Notes: a model not told the origin generated them from the letters alone. DNA of 64,000 nt from Thetidibacter halocola (GCF_018224955.1 NZ_JAGTUU010000001.1:620001-684000), one strand, 5' to 3'; positions 44,419 to 53,522 are shown, counted from the first letter of the stretch. A program made the numbers and translations.

Positions 44419-45567
44419 GTGCGACGATTGGCCATGCTGAAACAGTTTCAAGCCGAGGCCCTGGACTGCATTTACGAAAGCGTCACCGATCCCGACGCCC
44501 TGACGCGGTTCATGACGGCCATGATCTGCCGGTTCGGTGGCACGGCGGGCGATGTCGTGACGGAACACCCGGCCTTGCGGCGCATCGAAACCCACGCCAG
44601 CTTTGGGTTCGATCCGGCGTTCCGTGCCAGCTACGACGAGGATTACCTCGGTCGCAACCGGTGGGTCGATGGCCTGGCCCGTATGCCCGCCGGCGGATGC
44701 CATGTCGTCGAGACCGTGACGCCGGCCTTTCGGGAAACGCCCTATTACCGGGACTGGGCCTTGCCGCAGGGCCTCGCGCAATCCCTCGGCGCACTCGTCG
44801 AATGAGGCCAGGCGCATCACACCTGGATCGGGATCGCCGGCGCCGGATGGCCCGAGGCGCAGGCCGAACGCGTTCGTGGCGCACTTGATCCGCTTTTGCC
44901 GCATCTGCGGCGGGCACTGCGGATCGCGCGCAGTCAGGCTTCGCTGGCCTTGCGCAACGACGATTTCGAGACCGCGCTGGACCGGTTGAATCCGCCGATC
45001 CTGCTGCTCGACTCGCGACGCCGGATCCGGTTTCAGAATGCCGCCGCCACAGCGCTCTTTCGCACCGACGACAGGTTCCGGGTCGACCACGCCGGCCGGC
45101 TGAAGCTGTCCGGCTCCCACGATGACGCCCGGCTGCGCCGCACGCTGGCCGTCGCGCTGAACGAAACAGCCCCCGAGAGCAAGGCCGACTCGATGTCCTG
45201 CGTTCTTGGCGAAACGGGGCGATTCGTGGTCCACGCCGTGCCGATCCGTCGCGGCGGGCGGCTGCACGGTTCACGGGTCCTCGTGGCGATCTGCGGCGCG
45301 ATGCCCGAGGCCTGCCCCTCGGTCCAGGGCGCGGCGCTGGCGCTGGGCCTGACCCGGACGGAATGCGCGCTGGCAGAAGCGTTGGCACGGGGCGAACCGC
45401 TGGCCGATTTCGCCGAGCGCCATGGCATGAAAATCGGCACGGCGCGCTGGCATCTCAAGAATATCGAGTCGAAGGCCGGCGCGCACCGTGCCGAGCAGCT
45501 GGTCGCCCTGCTGCACGACCTCGCCTCGCCGCTCTGCCCCCCCCAAATGGGCGGCGACACGCGCTGA
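44419..45567 (+). pseudogene. LuxR-type transcriptional regulator interrupted by an in-frame TGA
   Basis: A single continuous reading frame of 382 codons broken only at 44803-44805 (codon 129) by TGA. Upstream are 128 residues of a sensor-like domain. After the stop the same frame continues TWIGIAGAGWPEAQAERV..., then a PAS-like segment (PILLLDSRRRIRFQNAAA), and ends in a LuxR-type helix-turn-helix (LTRTECALAEALARG...IGTARWHLKNIESKAGA). No shift of frame is needed, so a single substitution explains the break. The start is GTG 44419 or ATG 44434. It is either a recent pseudogene, a sequencing error or, less likely, readthrough. Confidence 0.75.
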
Positions 45568-45629
45568 ACCATACTCGATGATCCGTGTCACCCGCCATTT
45601 TCAGGCGGTTTTTCCCAAAGGAGGAAGAC

Positions 45630-46220
45630 ATGACACGTTTCATTTCCTGGATTTCAGCAGTTTTCGTATTCGCGGTGCTCGGCGCAGGCGCGCCCGTCCT
45701 GGCGCAGGACATACCCAAGGGCAAGCAGACCCGCGCGGGACTCTATCTGACCGCGGCAGAGGCGGCGGCGTTTCTCGAGAAGCAGGACGCGCTCTTCGTC
45801 GATGTGCGCACCCGCTCCGAGGTTGCCTTCCTGGGCCTGCCCGAACAGGTCGACGTGCACATCCCCTATATGGAGATGCCGCTGCTGCCGACCTATGACG
45901 ACGAGGCGAAGGGCTACGCACTCGAGATCAACCCGGATTTCCCGATGGTCTTTCGGGCCTATGCCGAAGAGCACGGGGTCGCACCGGATACTCCGATCAT
46001 GCTGATCTGCCGGTCCGGGTCGCGCAGCGCACGGGCCGCCGATGCGCTGGCCGAGATGGGCTTTACTCAAGTCTATTCGATCATCGACGGGTTCGAGGGC
46101 GACAAGGCCAAGGACGGCCCGCACAAGGGCGAGCGCGCCGTAAACGGGTGGAAGAACGCGGGCCTACGCTGGACTTATGCCGTGCGCCCCGATCAGGCCT
46201 ACCCGGCCGACAGGATGTGA
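45630..46220 (+). CDS. Secreted rhodanese-like sulfurtransferase
   Basis: A 196-residue periplasmic protein with a signal peptide (hydrophobic core, then APVLAQD) and a rhodanese domain: ALFVDVRTRSEVAFLG (about 58-73), active-site loop LICRSGSRSARAADAL (about 130-145, Cys at 132), and a C-terminal FEGDKAKDGPHKGERAVNGWKNAGL. The ribosome site AAAGGAGGAAGAC is very strong. It starts 62 nt after the interrupted LuxR-type gene and ends before a hairpin shared with hisD. The physiological sulfur acceptor is unknown. Confidence 0.88.
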   Translation: MTRFISWISAVFVFAVLGAGAPVLAQDIPKGKQTRAGLYLTAAEAAAFLEKQDALFVDVRTRSEVAFLGLPEQVDVHIPYMEMPLLPTYDDEAKGYALEINPDFPMVFRAYAEEHGVAPDTPIMLICRSGSRSARAADALAEMGFTQVYSIIDGFEGDKAKDGPHKGERAVNGWKNAGLRWTYAVRPDQAYPADRM

Positions 46221-46243
46221 CCGCATCGCGTCGGACGGGCAGC

Positions 46244-46273
46244 GGGGCCGGGCAGTCCCTTCCGCCCGGCCCC
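46244..46273. terminator. Bidirectional terminator between rhodanese and hisD
   Basis: A perfect 10-bp stem GGGGCCGGGC/GCCCGGCCCC with a 10-nt loop lies 23 nt after the rhodanese stop. A short T-run (CTTT) follows shortly after on the plus strand. It separates two convergent genes. Confidence 0.6.
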
Positions 46274-46350
46274 ATCGCTTTCCCGGTTTCCGGCGCAAGC
46301 CCGCCATCGCCATCCAGACCGCTGCCGGTGAGTGCCGGACCGAATGCGTC

Positions 46351-47652
46351 TCAGCGGTTCAACCGGTCGAGACGCGCGGTCACGCTGAGGCCATGCGCCT
46401 CGAGGCTTTCAGAACGGGCGAGGGTTTCCGCCGCGGGGCCGATGGCACGCAGGGACTCGGGTGTCATGCGCGCCAGCGTCGTGCGCTTGACGAAATCCAG
46501 CACCGACAGGCCCGACGAGAACCGCGCCGAGCGCGCCGTGGGCAGCACGTGGTTCGGCCCGCCGACATAGTCGCCGATCGCCTCGGGCGTCCACTGGCCG
46601 AGAAAGATCGCGCCGGCATGGGTGATCCTGGCGCTCAGCGCCTCCGGGTCGGCGACGCAGAGTTCCAGGTGCTCCGGCGCGATGCGGTCGGACAGCGCCG
46701 CCGCCTCGTTCAGGTCGCGCACCGTGATGACCGCCCCGAAATCGCGCCAGCTGGCGCCGGCGATGGCGCGGCGCTCCAGCGTTTCAAGCCGCTTGTCGAC
46801 CGCCGCCGCCGCCGCCTGGCCAAAGGCTGGATCGGTGGTGATGAGGATGGACTGCGCGCTTTCGTCGTGCTCCGCCTGGCTGAGCAGGTCGAGCGCGATC
46901 CAGTCGGGGTCGTTGTCGCCATCGGCGATCACCAGGATCTCGGAGGGACCGGCGATCATGTCGATCCCCACCTTGCCGAAAACGCGCCGTTTCGCGGCGG
47001 CAACAAAGGCGTTGCCCGGCCCGGTGATCTTGTCGACCGGGGCGATGGTTTCGGTGCCATAGGCCAGCGCCGCCACGGCCTGCGCCCCACCGATGCGATA
47101 GATCTCATCGACGCCCGCGACGCGGGCGGCCATCAGGACCAGCGGGTTCACCACGCCGTCGGGCGTGGGCACGGTGATCGCAAGCCTCCCGACCCCCGCC
47201 ACCTTGGCGGGAATTGCGTTCATCAGCACCGAGGACGGATAGCTGGCCAGACCTCCGGGCACGTAGAGACCGGCGGCAGAGACCGGCGTCCAGCGCCAGC
47301 CAAGGCTCGCCCCCTCGGGGTCGGTCCAGCGCGCGTCCTCGGGCATCTGGCGGACGTGGTAGGCACGGATACGCTCGGCGGCCTGTTCCAGCGCGCGGCG
47401 CTCGGCCTCGGGAACGCGGGCGACGTGCTGTTCGATCTCGGCCTCGGAAAAGCGCATCGTCTCGGGGGTCAGCGTCAGCCGGTCGAATTTCGCGGTCAGC
47501 TCCAGCACGGCGGCGTCGCCACGGGCGCGCACGTCGGCAATGATGCCCGCCACGATGTCGTCCACATCGGGGCTGTCCTCGCGCTTCGCGCCCAGCAGGC
47601 GGGTAAAGGCGGCCTCGAAATCGGTATCATCGGTGTTCAGAAAGACGGGCAT
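46351..47652 (-). CDS. hisD: Histidinol dehydrogenase
   Basis: Catalyses the last two steps of histidine synthesis, histidinol to histidine, with NAD and zinc. The 433-residue protein shows YVPGGLASYPSSVLMNAIPA (about 127-146), IAGPSEILVIAD (about 237-248), the zinc ligands in LLSQAEHDESAQ (Gln and His, about 260-266), and the catalytic APEHLEL (about 326). Length and motifs are normal. In relatives it lies between DUF2948 and UPF0262; both junctions here have inserted genes. Confidence 0.95.
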   Translation of the reverse strand: MPVFLNTDDTDFEAAFTRLLGAKREDSPDVDDIVAGIIADVRARGDAAVLELTAKFDRLTLTPETMRFSEAEIEQHVARVPEAERRALEQAAERIRAYHVRQMPEDARWTDPEGASLGWRWTPVSAAGLYVPGGLASYPSSVLMNAIPAKVAGVGRLAITVPTPDGVVNPLVLMAARVAGVDEIYRIGGAQAVAALAYGTETIAPVDKITGPGNAFVAAAKRRVFGKVGIDMIAGPSEILVIADGDNDPDWIALDLLSQAEHDESAQSILITTDPAFGQAAAAAVDKRLETLERRAIAGASWRDFGAVITVRDLNEAAALSDRIAPEHLELCVADPEALSARITHAGAIFLGQWTPEAIGDYVGGPNHVLPTARSARFSSGLSVLDFVKRTTLARMTPESLRAIGPAAETLARSESLEAHGLSVTARLDRLNR

Positions 47653-47765
47653 GGCGGCTCTCCTTGGCTTCGGGCTGGCGCCCGCGTCTGGCGGCGCACA
47701 TAGCCCGCGCGGCCGCTGGCCTCAAGCGTCGGGTCGGAGTGGGGCAATTGTCTTCGACGACATTT

Positions 47766-47789
47766 GCAAATTCCATCAGTGGAATTTGC
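47766..47789. promoter_or_regulatory. Perfect inverted repeat upstream of the reductive dehalogenase
   Basis: GCAAATTCCA-TCAG-TGGAATTTGC has two perfect 10-bp arms with a 4-bp centre, ending 30 bp before the dehalogenase ATG. The AT-rich arms stand out from the surrounding GC-rich DNA. The geometry is that of an operator for a dimeric regulator, or a leader hairpin. No matching regulator gene is adjacent. Confidence 0.65.
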
Positions 47790-47819
47790 CCGCTAGGGTC
47801 CGCCGGAGGGAGGACCATC

Positions 47820-50800
47820 ATGGCGCTGCGCATCTTTTCGGACCGGACCCGGCCCGTGCATCTCGGCCCCTACCCGCTGGAGCGGCTGGCGCGCGGGCCG
47901 ATGCCCGATCTCGCGACCCTGCCCCGCTGGCAACCCTTGCGCTTTCACCGCGACGCACCCGATCACATCGTCAACGCCATGGCAGAGCACCAGGCGATGA
48001 TGGACGCGATCCGCGACGGGCTGGTGAACCGGGTGCGCTCTGCCATCCCCGAGGATCCCGGCGAACGCGCGCGGCACCTGAAGGCGTTCGGCACGTTCTC
48101 GGACGCGTCGATGGTGGGGATCGGGCCGCTGGACGCTGCCTTGCGCCTGCCCGAGCCGGTGGTGAACCCCGGCATCGACGCGCTGGCCCGGGCGCTGCGC
48201 ACCCGCCAGACCAAGACGCTGGCCGCCGGGATCGACCTCATCATGGCGGATCTCAAGGACTCGATGGAGGCGCCGCCCGCCTCGATCGACGGGCACACGC
48301 AGGTCATCGTCTTTCTCTACGAGTTTCCGCGCGATCCGCGCATGGACGAGCCGGGATGCGACTGGATCATGGATGCGCAGGCGGAGCGCGCCTGCCTGCG
48401 AGCATCCGAGACGGCGGTGGTCATCGCCAATTACATCCGCCTGCTGGGCTGGGACGCCAAGGCGCATACCGGCACCTCCTCGGATATCGACCTGCACCGC
48501 GCGGCGGTGGCGGCGGGGCTGGCCTGCGCGGATGGCACGGTGCCGTGGCTGGGGACGCGCTGGAGCGTCGCGGTGGTGACGACGACCCTGCCGTTGGCCC
48601 ATGACGCGCCCCTGCGCCCGATGGATGAACAGCCTGCTGCCCTGCTGAGTGGCCTGGCCTGGAAACTGGGCTTGCACTCGGCGAAATCCGGCCGCACGCA
48701 GGATCCCTTTGCCCGCCGCGATTTCCGCGACGGCCCGCACCCGTTCGAGACGCTGAAACGGGTGGAGAAACCCACAACCTTCATCGACGAGCCCAACGTG
48801 CCCCGCGTGCCGAAACGCACCGACATGTTCGCCCGCGCGCAGTTCGGCGACATGGGCAAGGCGGTGCAGAAGGGCGCGACAGGCGGGCATTATGCCCGCA
48901 AGGCGCCGACCAGCATGGCGCAGCGCCGGATGCTGGGGGCCTTTGTCCTGTTGCAGGATGGCCCTCCCGCCGGCGACCGCCGCGTAACCGACCCGCAAGC
49001 CTTGGCCGACGCGATCAAGGCCACGTCCTACTGGCTGGGCGTCGACGCGGTCGGTATCTCGCGCTGCCCGGACTGGGCGTGGTATTCTCACGACGCCACC
49101 GGCGCACCCATCGACCCGCCGCATGACCAGGCGATTTCGATGATCGTCGACCAGGGGTTCGAGACGATGGAGGGCGCCTCGGGCGACGACTGGATCAGCG
49201 TGGCGCAGTCGATGCGCGCCTATCTGCGGTTTTCCCTGCTGGGCGGCGTGATCGCGGCGCAGATCCGGCGGCTGGGATGGTCGGCCAAGGCTCACACGGT
49301 GCTGGACGGTGAGGTGCTGCAACCACCGTTGCTGCTGCTGTCGGGCCTGGGAGAGGTCAGCCGAATCGGCGAGGTCATCCTCAACCCCTTCCTCGGGCCG
49401 CGGCTGAAATCCGGCGTGGTCACGACCGACATGCCGCTGGCGCATGACAAGCCGATCGATTTCGGCCTGCAGGCGTTCTGCGAAAGCTGTCGCAAATGCG
49501 CCCGCGAATGCCCTTCGGGCGCGATCACGGCAGGGCCGAAGCTGATGTTCAACGGCTACGAAATATGGAAATCCGACAGCCAGAAATGCGCCACCTACCG
49601 CATCACGACCGAGGGTGGTGCAATGTGCGGGCGTTGCATGAAGACCTGCCCCTGGAACCTCGAAGGGTTGTTTGCCGAAGCGCCCTTTCGCTGGGCGGCG
49701 ATGAACATGCCCGGCGCGGCACCGCTGATCGCGAGGCTCGATGACATGGCCGGGCGCGGCGGACTGAACCCGGTCAAGAAGTGGTGGTGGGATATCGAGC
49801 TGGCCGAGGACGGCGCCTATTATCCGACCGAAAAGCCCGTGAACGCGCGCGGCCTGCAAAAGGAACTCGACTTGAAGTACGAGGACCAGACCCTGGCTGT
49901 CTATCCCGCGCCGCTGGCCCCGCATCCCTGGCCCTACCCGTTCCCGATGGACCGCGAAGCGGGGATCGAGGCCTACCAGGCAATGATCACCGCCGAGGAA
50001 TATCAGCGTCGCCAAGCCGAGGGCGACAACAGCCATCTGCACCGTTACAAGAACGCGGACGAAAGCCCTGTCCTGCGGGTAATCGTTTCCAATGTGGAAC
50101 AAATGGCCGAGGGCGTCACGAAGTACGAGTTCCGCGATCCTCAAGGCGCCGACCTGCCGGAATGGCAGGCGGGCGCGCATCTGGATATCGTCGTGGCGCC
50201 GGAATACCTGCGGCAATACTCGATGTCGGGCGATCCGGCCGACCGCAAGACCTACCAGATCGCCGTGCTGCGCGAGGATCACGGGCGCGGCGGATCGAAA
50301 CTCCTTCACCGGATTTTTGCCGAGGGGCGTCGGGTCTTCCTGTCACGTCCGATCAACCATTTCCCTCTGGCCGAGGAGGCCAGCCACTCGTTCCTGATGG
50401 GCGGCGGGATTGGCATCACGCCGATGATCGCCATGGCGCACAGGTTGCACGCACTGGGACGGAGTTTCGATCTGCATTACTCCTTTAGATCAAGGGCTTC
50501 TGCCGGTTTCCTGAAAGACATGGCTCAGGTGGGCTGGGCCGACAGGGTGCATCTTCATGTCTCGGACGAGGGCACACGCGCCGACCTCTCGCGCGTGCTG
50601 CGCCACCGTCCCGGCGCGCATGTCTATACTTGCGGGCCCGATGCCTACATGCAGTCGGTCCTAACCGCGGCCGAGGCGGCAGGCTTTCCCGACGAGGCCC
50701 GGCATTTCGAGTATTTCTCGGTCCCCGAGCAACCCGATTACATCGATCAAGACTTCATATTGAAACTCAAGGATGGCCGTGAAATTACTGTTTCAAAAGA

Positions 50801-51011
50801 AGAAAGAGCAACCGATGCCCTGGCGCGCGCGGGCATCCACGTGGATGTGAAATGCGCCGACGGAATCTGCGGGGTCTGCCAGTGCGGCCTGGTTTCGGGC
50901 GCGGTCGAGCATCGCGATTTCGTGCTGTCCAAGGCGCAGCGCCAATCCCGCATCATCTTGTGCCAGAGCCGCGCCGCAGAACCCGGCGGGGTGATCGAGA
51001 TCGACCTCTAG
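47820..51011 (+). CDS. Self-sufficient reductive dehalogenase: corrinoid/2x[4Fe-4S] domain fused to flavin reductase and [2Fe-2S] ferredoxin
   Basis: Predicted to remove halogen from organohalides with cobalamin, drawing electrons from NAD(P)H within one 1063-residue chain. Residues about 190-545 contain two related B12-module-like copies (LLGWDAKAHT/RRLGWSAKAHT; TTTLPLAHDAP/TTDMPLAHDKP, about 280 residues apart). Cluster ligands follow: C554-x2-C557-x2-C560-x3-C564P and C590...C603-x2-C606-x3-C610P. Residues about 770-960 are a phthalate-dioxygenase-reductase-type FMN/NAD module (RQYSMSGDP at 798, GGGIGITP near 861, TCGPDAYM). The C-terminus is a [2Fe-2S] ferredoxin (C1012, C1017, C1020, C1048). 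No Tat signal and no RdhB anchor, so it is cytosolic and catabolic, like BhbA/NpRdhA-type enzymes rather than respiratory ones. Candidate active-site Tyr422 and Lys490. Strong GGAGGGAGG ribosome site. Confidence 0.9.
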   Translation: MALRIFSDRTRPVHLGPYPLERLARGPMPDLATLPRWQPLRFHRDAPDHIVNAMAEHQAMMDAIRDGLVNRVRSAIPEDPGERARHLKAFGTFSDASMVGIGPLDAALRLPEPVVNPGIDALARALRTRQTKTLAAGIDLIMADLKDSMEAPPASIDGHTQVIVFLYEFPRDPRMDEPGCDWIMDAQAERACLRASETAVVIANYIRLLGWDAKAHTGTSSDIDLHRAAVAAGLACADGTVPWLGTRWSVAVVTTTLPLAHDAPLRPMDEQPAALLSGLAWKLGLHSAKSGRTQDPFARRDFRDGPHPFETLKRVEKPTTFIDEPNVPRVPKRTDMFARAQFGDMGKAVQKGATGGHYARKAPTSMAQRRMLGAFVLLQDGPPAGDRRVTDPQALADAIKATSYWLGVDAVGISRCPDWAWYSHDATGAPIDPPHDQAISMIVDQGFETMEGASGDDWISVAQSMRAYLRFSLLGGVIAAQIRRLGWSAKAHTVLDGEVLQPPLLLLSGLGEVSRIGEVILNPFLGPRLKSGVVTTDMPLAHDKPIDFGLQAFCESCRKCARECPSGAITAGPKLMFNGYEIWKSDSQKCATYRITTEGGAMCGRCMKTCPWNLEGLFAEAPFRWAAMNMPGAAPLIARLDDMAGRGGLNPVKKWWWDIELAEDGAYYPTEKPVNARGLQKELDLKYEDQTLAVYPAPLAPHPWPYPFPMDREAGIEAYQAMITAEEYQRRQAEGDNSHLHRYKNADESPVLRVIVSNVEQMAEGVTKYEFRDPQGADLPEWQAGAHLDIVVAPEYLRQYSMSGDPADRKTYQIAVLREDHGRGGSKLLHRIFAEGRRVFLSRPINHFPLAEEASHSFLMGGGIGITPMIAMAHRLHALGRSFDLHYSFRSRASAGFLKDMAQVGWADRVHLHVSDEGTRADLSRVLRHRPGAHVYTCGPDAYMQSVLTAAEAAGFPDEARHFEYFSVPEQPDYIDQDFILKLKDGREITVSKEERATDALARAGIHVDVKCADGICGVCQCGLVSGAVEHRDFVLSKAQRQSRIILCQSRAAEPGGVIEIDL

Positions 51012-51013
51012 GC

Positions 51014-51556
51014 TCAGACCAGCCAGTCGCCGGAGGTGCTGCCGCGCCGGTCGGCGATCGCGGCAATCTGTTCCAGCGCGCGGCCGCGACAGTCGCAGCA
51101 GACGATCTCGACCGTCCCGATGCAGCTGCGGGGCGGCTGGACACCGTCGCCTGGATGGTCGGCTTGCGGTGCGCAGCAGATGCCGCAGCGCACCGGCGGA
51201 CCATCTGCCACGGGCACAAGCCGGTCTTGCGGCGCGCGGGACATCAACTCGAGAAGCACCGTGATCCGGCCCTGCCCCCGTGGCAAGACCGTCATGCGGT
51301 AGTCGCGGCGCTCGTGCGGCGAATCGCAGTTCAGCGGCAGAGTCAGCGACAGCCCCTTGGCCCGCACGGTGAAAAACAGCGCGTTGAGATACCGTCTTAC
51401 CGCCTCGCCCTCGATGCAGGTCCAGAGGCTGCGGCCGGCCAGATGCTGCGCCATGGCGCGGTCGCCGCCATTCACGCGCGCGAAGTCGTCCCATGCGCCG
51501 CCGACCTCGACGACGCAATCCTAACGATCCAGCGTGTAATACGTCCGCTCCGCCAA
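51014..51556 (-). pseudogene. PAS-like hypothetical gene with an in-frame TAG
   Basis: From a TTG start at 51556 (GGAGG ribosome site, 6-7 nt spacing) the frame reads AERTYYTLDR, hits TAG at 51523-51521, and continues DCVVEVGGAWDDFARVNGG, then GRSLWTCIEGEAVRRYLNALF and LPLNCDSPHERRDY. This pattern belongs to a family of small PAS-fold-like proteins I recall as hypothetical (W-D-FA--NGG, GRSLWD-I-G, RCDSP-RR). A downstream GTG (51475) gives a truncated 153-residue product. Cysteine-rich near the C-terminus (RCGICC, CCDC). It ends 2 nt from the dehalogenase stop, convergent. Confidence 0.65.
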
Positions 51557-51625
51557 GCGCGACCTCCAGCCGACGAGTCATTTTTCGGCAGGATTCGTTA
51601 ACGAAGGCTTACGCAGGGTCCAGGT

Positions 51626-52087
51626 TCAGACTTCGTGGTCGGGCATCTTGCCCGAGGGCGCCATGTAAGGCCGCGTCACGTCGCGCAGCGTGACGTCCAG
51701 CGCCTCGACCTCGGCGCGCAGGGCGCCGTCTCCGGCGAGGATAAGCGTCACATGCCCGCGTGGCGAATCGGCCGCCTCGAACCCGACCGAGAGCACGGAC
51801 AGCACCGTGTCCGGGTCACGCCGGTCGATGCCTTGGCTGGAGACCCGCAGGACGTTGTCGATCACCAGCAGAGAGCGCACCCGCTCGACCGTCCCGCCGA
51901 GCCGCTCGCGCCGCAGCCGGTTCAGCAACAGGCCCAGGCGGCGCTTCTTCGGCTGCCAGGCGATCTCGGAGGCCGGCAGGACCGCATCCTGCACCAGCGC
52001 CGAGATCACCCGCAGGTCATCCGCATCCAGTGCGCCCAGGTTCAGCGGACGTTCGGCCCCGTCCTCGAAGGTCGCGTCCCGGGTCAT
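51626..52087 (-). CDS. DUF2948-family protein
   Basis: A 153-residue cytosolic protein matching DUF2948: [28 protein letters not shown] near the start (about 14-41), [18 protein letters not shown] (about 44-61), and a C-terminal [20 protein letters not shown]. The function is unknown. It overlaps the murA stop by 4 bp and would normally be followed by hisD; here the dehalogenase and the PAS-like pseudogene lie in between. Confidence 0.87.
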   Translation of the reverse strand: MTRDATFEDGAERPLNLGALDADDLRVISALVQDAVLPASEIAWQPKKRRLGLLLNRLRRERLGGTVERVRSLLVIDNVLRVSSQGIDRRDPDTVLSVLSVGFEAADSPRGHVTLILAGDGALRAEVEALDVTLRDVTRPYMAPSGKMPDHEV

Positions 52088-53355
52088 TGCGCACGCACCC
52101 GTTCGATCCGGGCCCCCACCGCAGACAGCTTGTCCTCGACATGCTCATAACCGCGATCCAGGTGATAGACCCGGTTCACCACCGTCTCACCCTCGGCCGC
52201 AAGCCCCGCCAGGATCAGCGAGACCGAGGCCCGCAGGTCGGTCGCCATCACCGGTGCGCCGCGCAGGCGTTCGACCCCGGTCACGGTGGCGGTGCCGCCA
52301 TGCACGTCGATTCGCGCACCCATCCGCATCAGTTCGGGTGCATGCATGAACCGATTCTCGAAGATCGTCTCCTCGAGTCGCGAAGTGCCCTCGGCGGTGC
52401 AGAGCAGCGCCATCATCTGCGCCTGGAGGTCGGTCGGAAAGCCGGGATAGGGCTCGGTCACCACGTCCACCGCGCGCACCCGCCCGTTCCGGCAGGTCAC
52501 GGTCAGGCCCCGCGCATCCTCTGTCACCGAAATCCCCGCCGCATCCAGACGCTCGCAGAAGGCGCCGAGCAGATCGATCCGCCCGCCCAGGCAGGTCACG
52601 GCGCCGCCGCAGATCGCGGGCGCCAGCATGTAGGTGCCCAGTTCGATCCGGTCGGTCACGACGCGATGCGTCGCGCCGCCCAGCCGGTCGACGCCCTGCA
52701 CGGTGATCTCGGATGTGCCCTCGCCCTCGATCTGCGCGCCCATGCGGCGCAGGCATTGCGCCAGATCGACAATCTCGGGCTCGCGCGCGGCGTTGCGGAT
52801 CACGGTCGTGCCGCTGGCCAGCGTCGCCGCCATCAGCGCGTTTTCCGTCGCCCCGACAGAGACGAAGGGAAAGTCGATCACCGCGCCCTTCAAGCCGCCC
52901 GAGGGCGCCTTGGCATGGACATAGCCGTCGCGCAGGTCCAGGTCGGCGCCCATCGCCTCGAACGCCTTGAGGTGCAGGTCGACGGGCCGCGCACCGATCG
53001 CGCAGCCCCCCGGTAGCGAGACGACCGCCTGACCCATCCGCGCCAGCAGCGGCCCCAGGACGAGGATCGACGCGCGCATCTTGCGTACGATGTCGTAGTC
53101 GGCGCGCAGGTTCGACACGTCATGGCTGGACATGGCCAGCACCTGCCCGCCTTGCAGCGACTGCACCTCGGCGCCCAGCGACTGCAACAGTTGCGTCATG
53201 GTGCGGATGTCCGACAGGCGCGGCGCGTTGGTCAACGTCAGCGGCTCGTCGCTGAGCAATGTCGCGGGCATCAGCGTCAGGCAGGCGTTCTTGGCCCCGG
53301 CGATGGGAATGTCCCCGTTCAGCGGGCCATTGCCGGTTACGATGATCGAATCCAT
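52084..53355 (-). CDS. murA: UDP-N-acetylglucosamine 1-carboxyvinyltransferase
   Basis: First committed step of peptidoglycan synthesis: transfers enolpyruvate from PEP to UDP-GlcNAc. The 423-residue protein shows [15 protein letters not shown] (catalytic-site Lys, about 20-34) and the fosfomycin-target loop [17 protein letters not shown] (Cys about 117), plus [15 protein letters not shown] near the C-terminus. Essential and complete. Translationally coupled to DUF2948; preceded by a small conserved-looking gene. Confidence 0.96.
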   Translation of the reverse strand: MDSIIVTGNGPLNGDIPIAGAKNACLTLMPATLLSDEPLTLTNAPRLSDIRTMTQLLQSLGAEVQSLQGGQVLAMSSHDVSNLRADYDIVRKMRASILVLGPLLARMGQAVVSLPGGCAIGARPVDLHLKAFEAMGADLDLRDGYVHAKAPSGGLKGAVIDFPFVSVGATENALMAATLASGTTVIRNAAREPEIVDLAQCLRRMGAQIEGEGTSEITVQGVDRLGGATHRVVTDRIELGTYMLAPAICGGAVTCLGGRIDLLGAFCERLDAAGISVTEDARGLTVTCRNGRVRAVDVVTEPYPGFPTDLQAQMMALLCTAEGTSRLEETIFENRFMHAPELMRMGARIDVHGGTATVTGVERLRGAPVMATDLRASVSLILAGLAAEGETVVNRVYHLDRGYEHVEDKLSAVGARIERVRAQ

Positions 53356-53360
53356 GCCTG

Positions 53361-53522
53361 TCAGTCCTTCCTGTCGCCGGTCTGGCCGGCCTTGTCCGCC
53401 CCGGGCGCCTGCCGCGCCCGGGCCTGCGCCTTGCGGCGCGCCAGGTTCGCCTTGAGAGCCGCCTTGAGACGGTCCTCGCGCGGCTGCGCGGCGGGTTTCG
53501 TTTCGGGTGTCTTGCGCTCCAT
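53361..53522 (-). CDS. Small basic protein upstream of murA (53 aa)
   Basis: ATG at 53522 gives a 53-residue Lys/Arg/Ala-rich protein: [20 protein letters not shown], then [15 protein letters not shown]. Its stop lies 5 nt before the murA start. Short basic frames of this type directly upstream of murA are familiar from other Rhodobacteraceae, which supports reality. It is probably a helical, nucleic-acid-binding or ribosome-associated peptide, but nothing is known to me. Confidence 0.6.
   Translation of the reverse strand: MERKTPETKPAAQPREDRLKAALKANLARRKAQARARQAPGADKAGQTGDRKD

Noticed and set aside
44803-44805. TGA as selenocysteine codon in the LuxR-type gene
   Set aside because: LuxR-type regulators are not known selenoproteins and the residue at this place has no redox context; a nonsense mutation or error is simpler.
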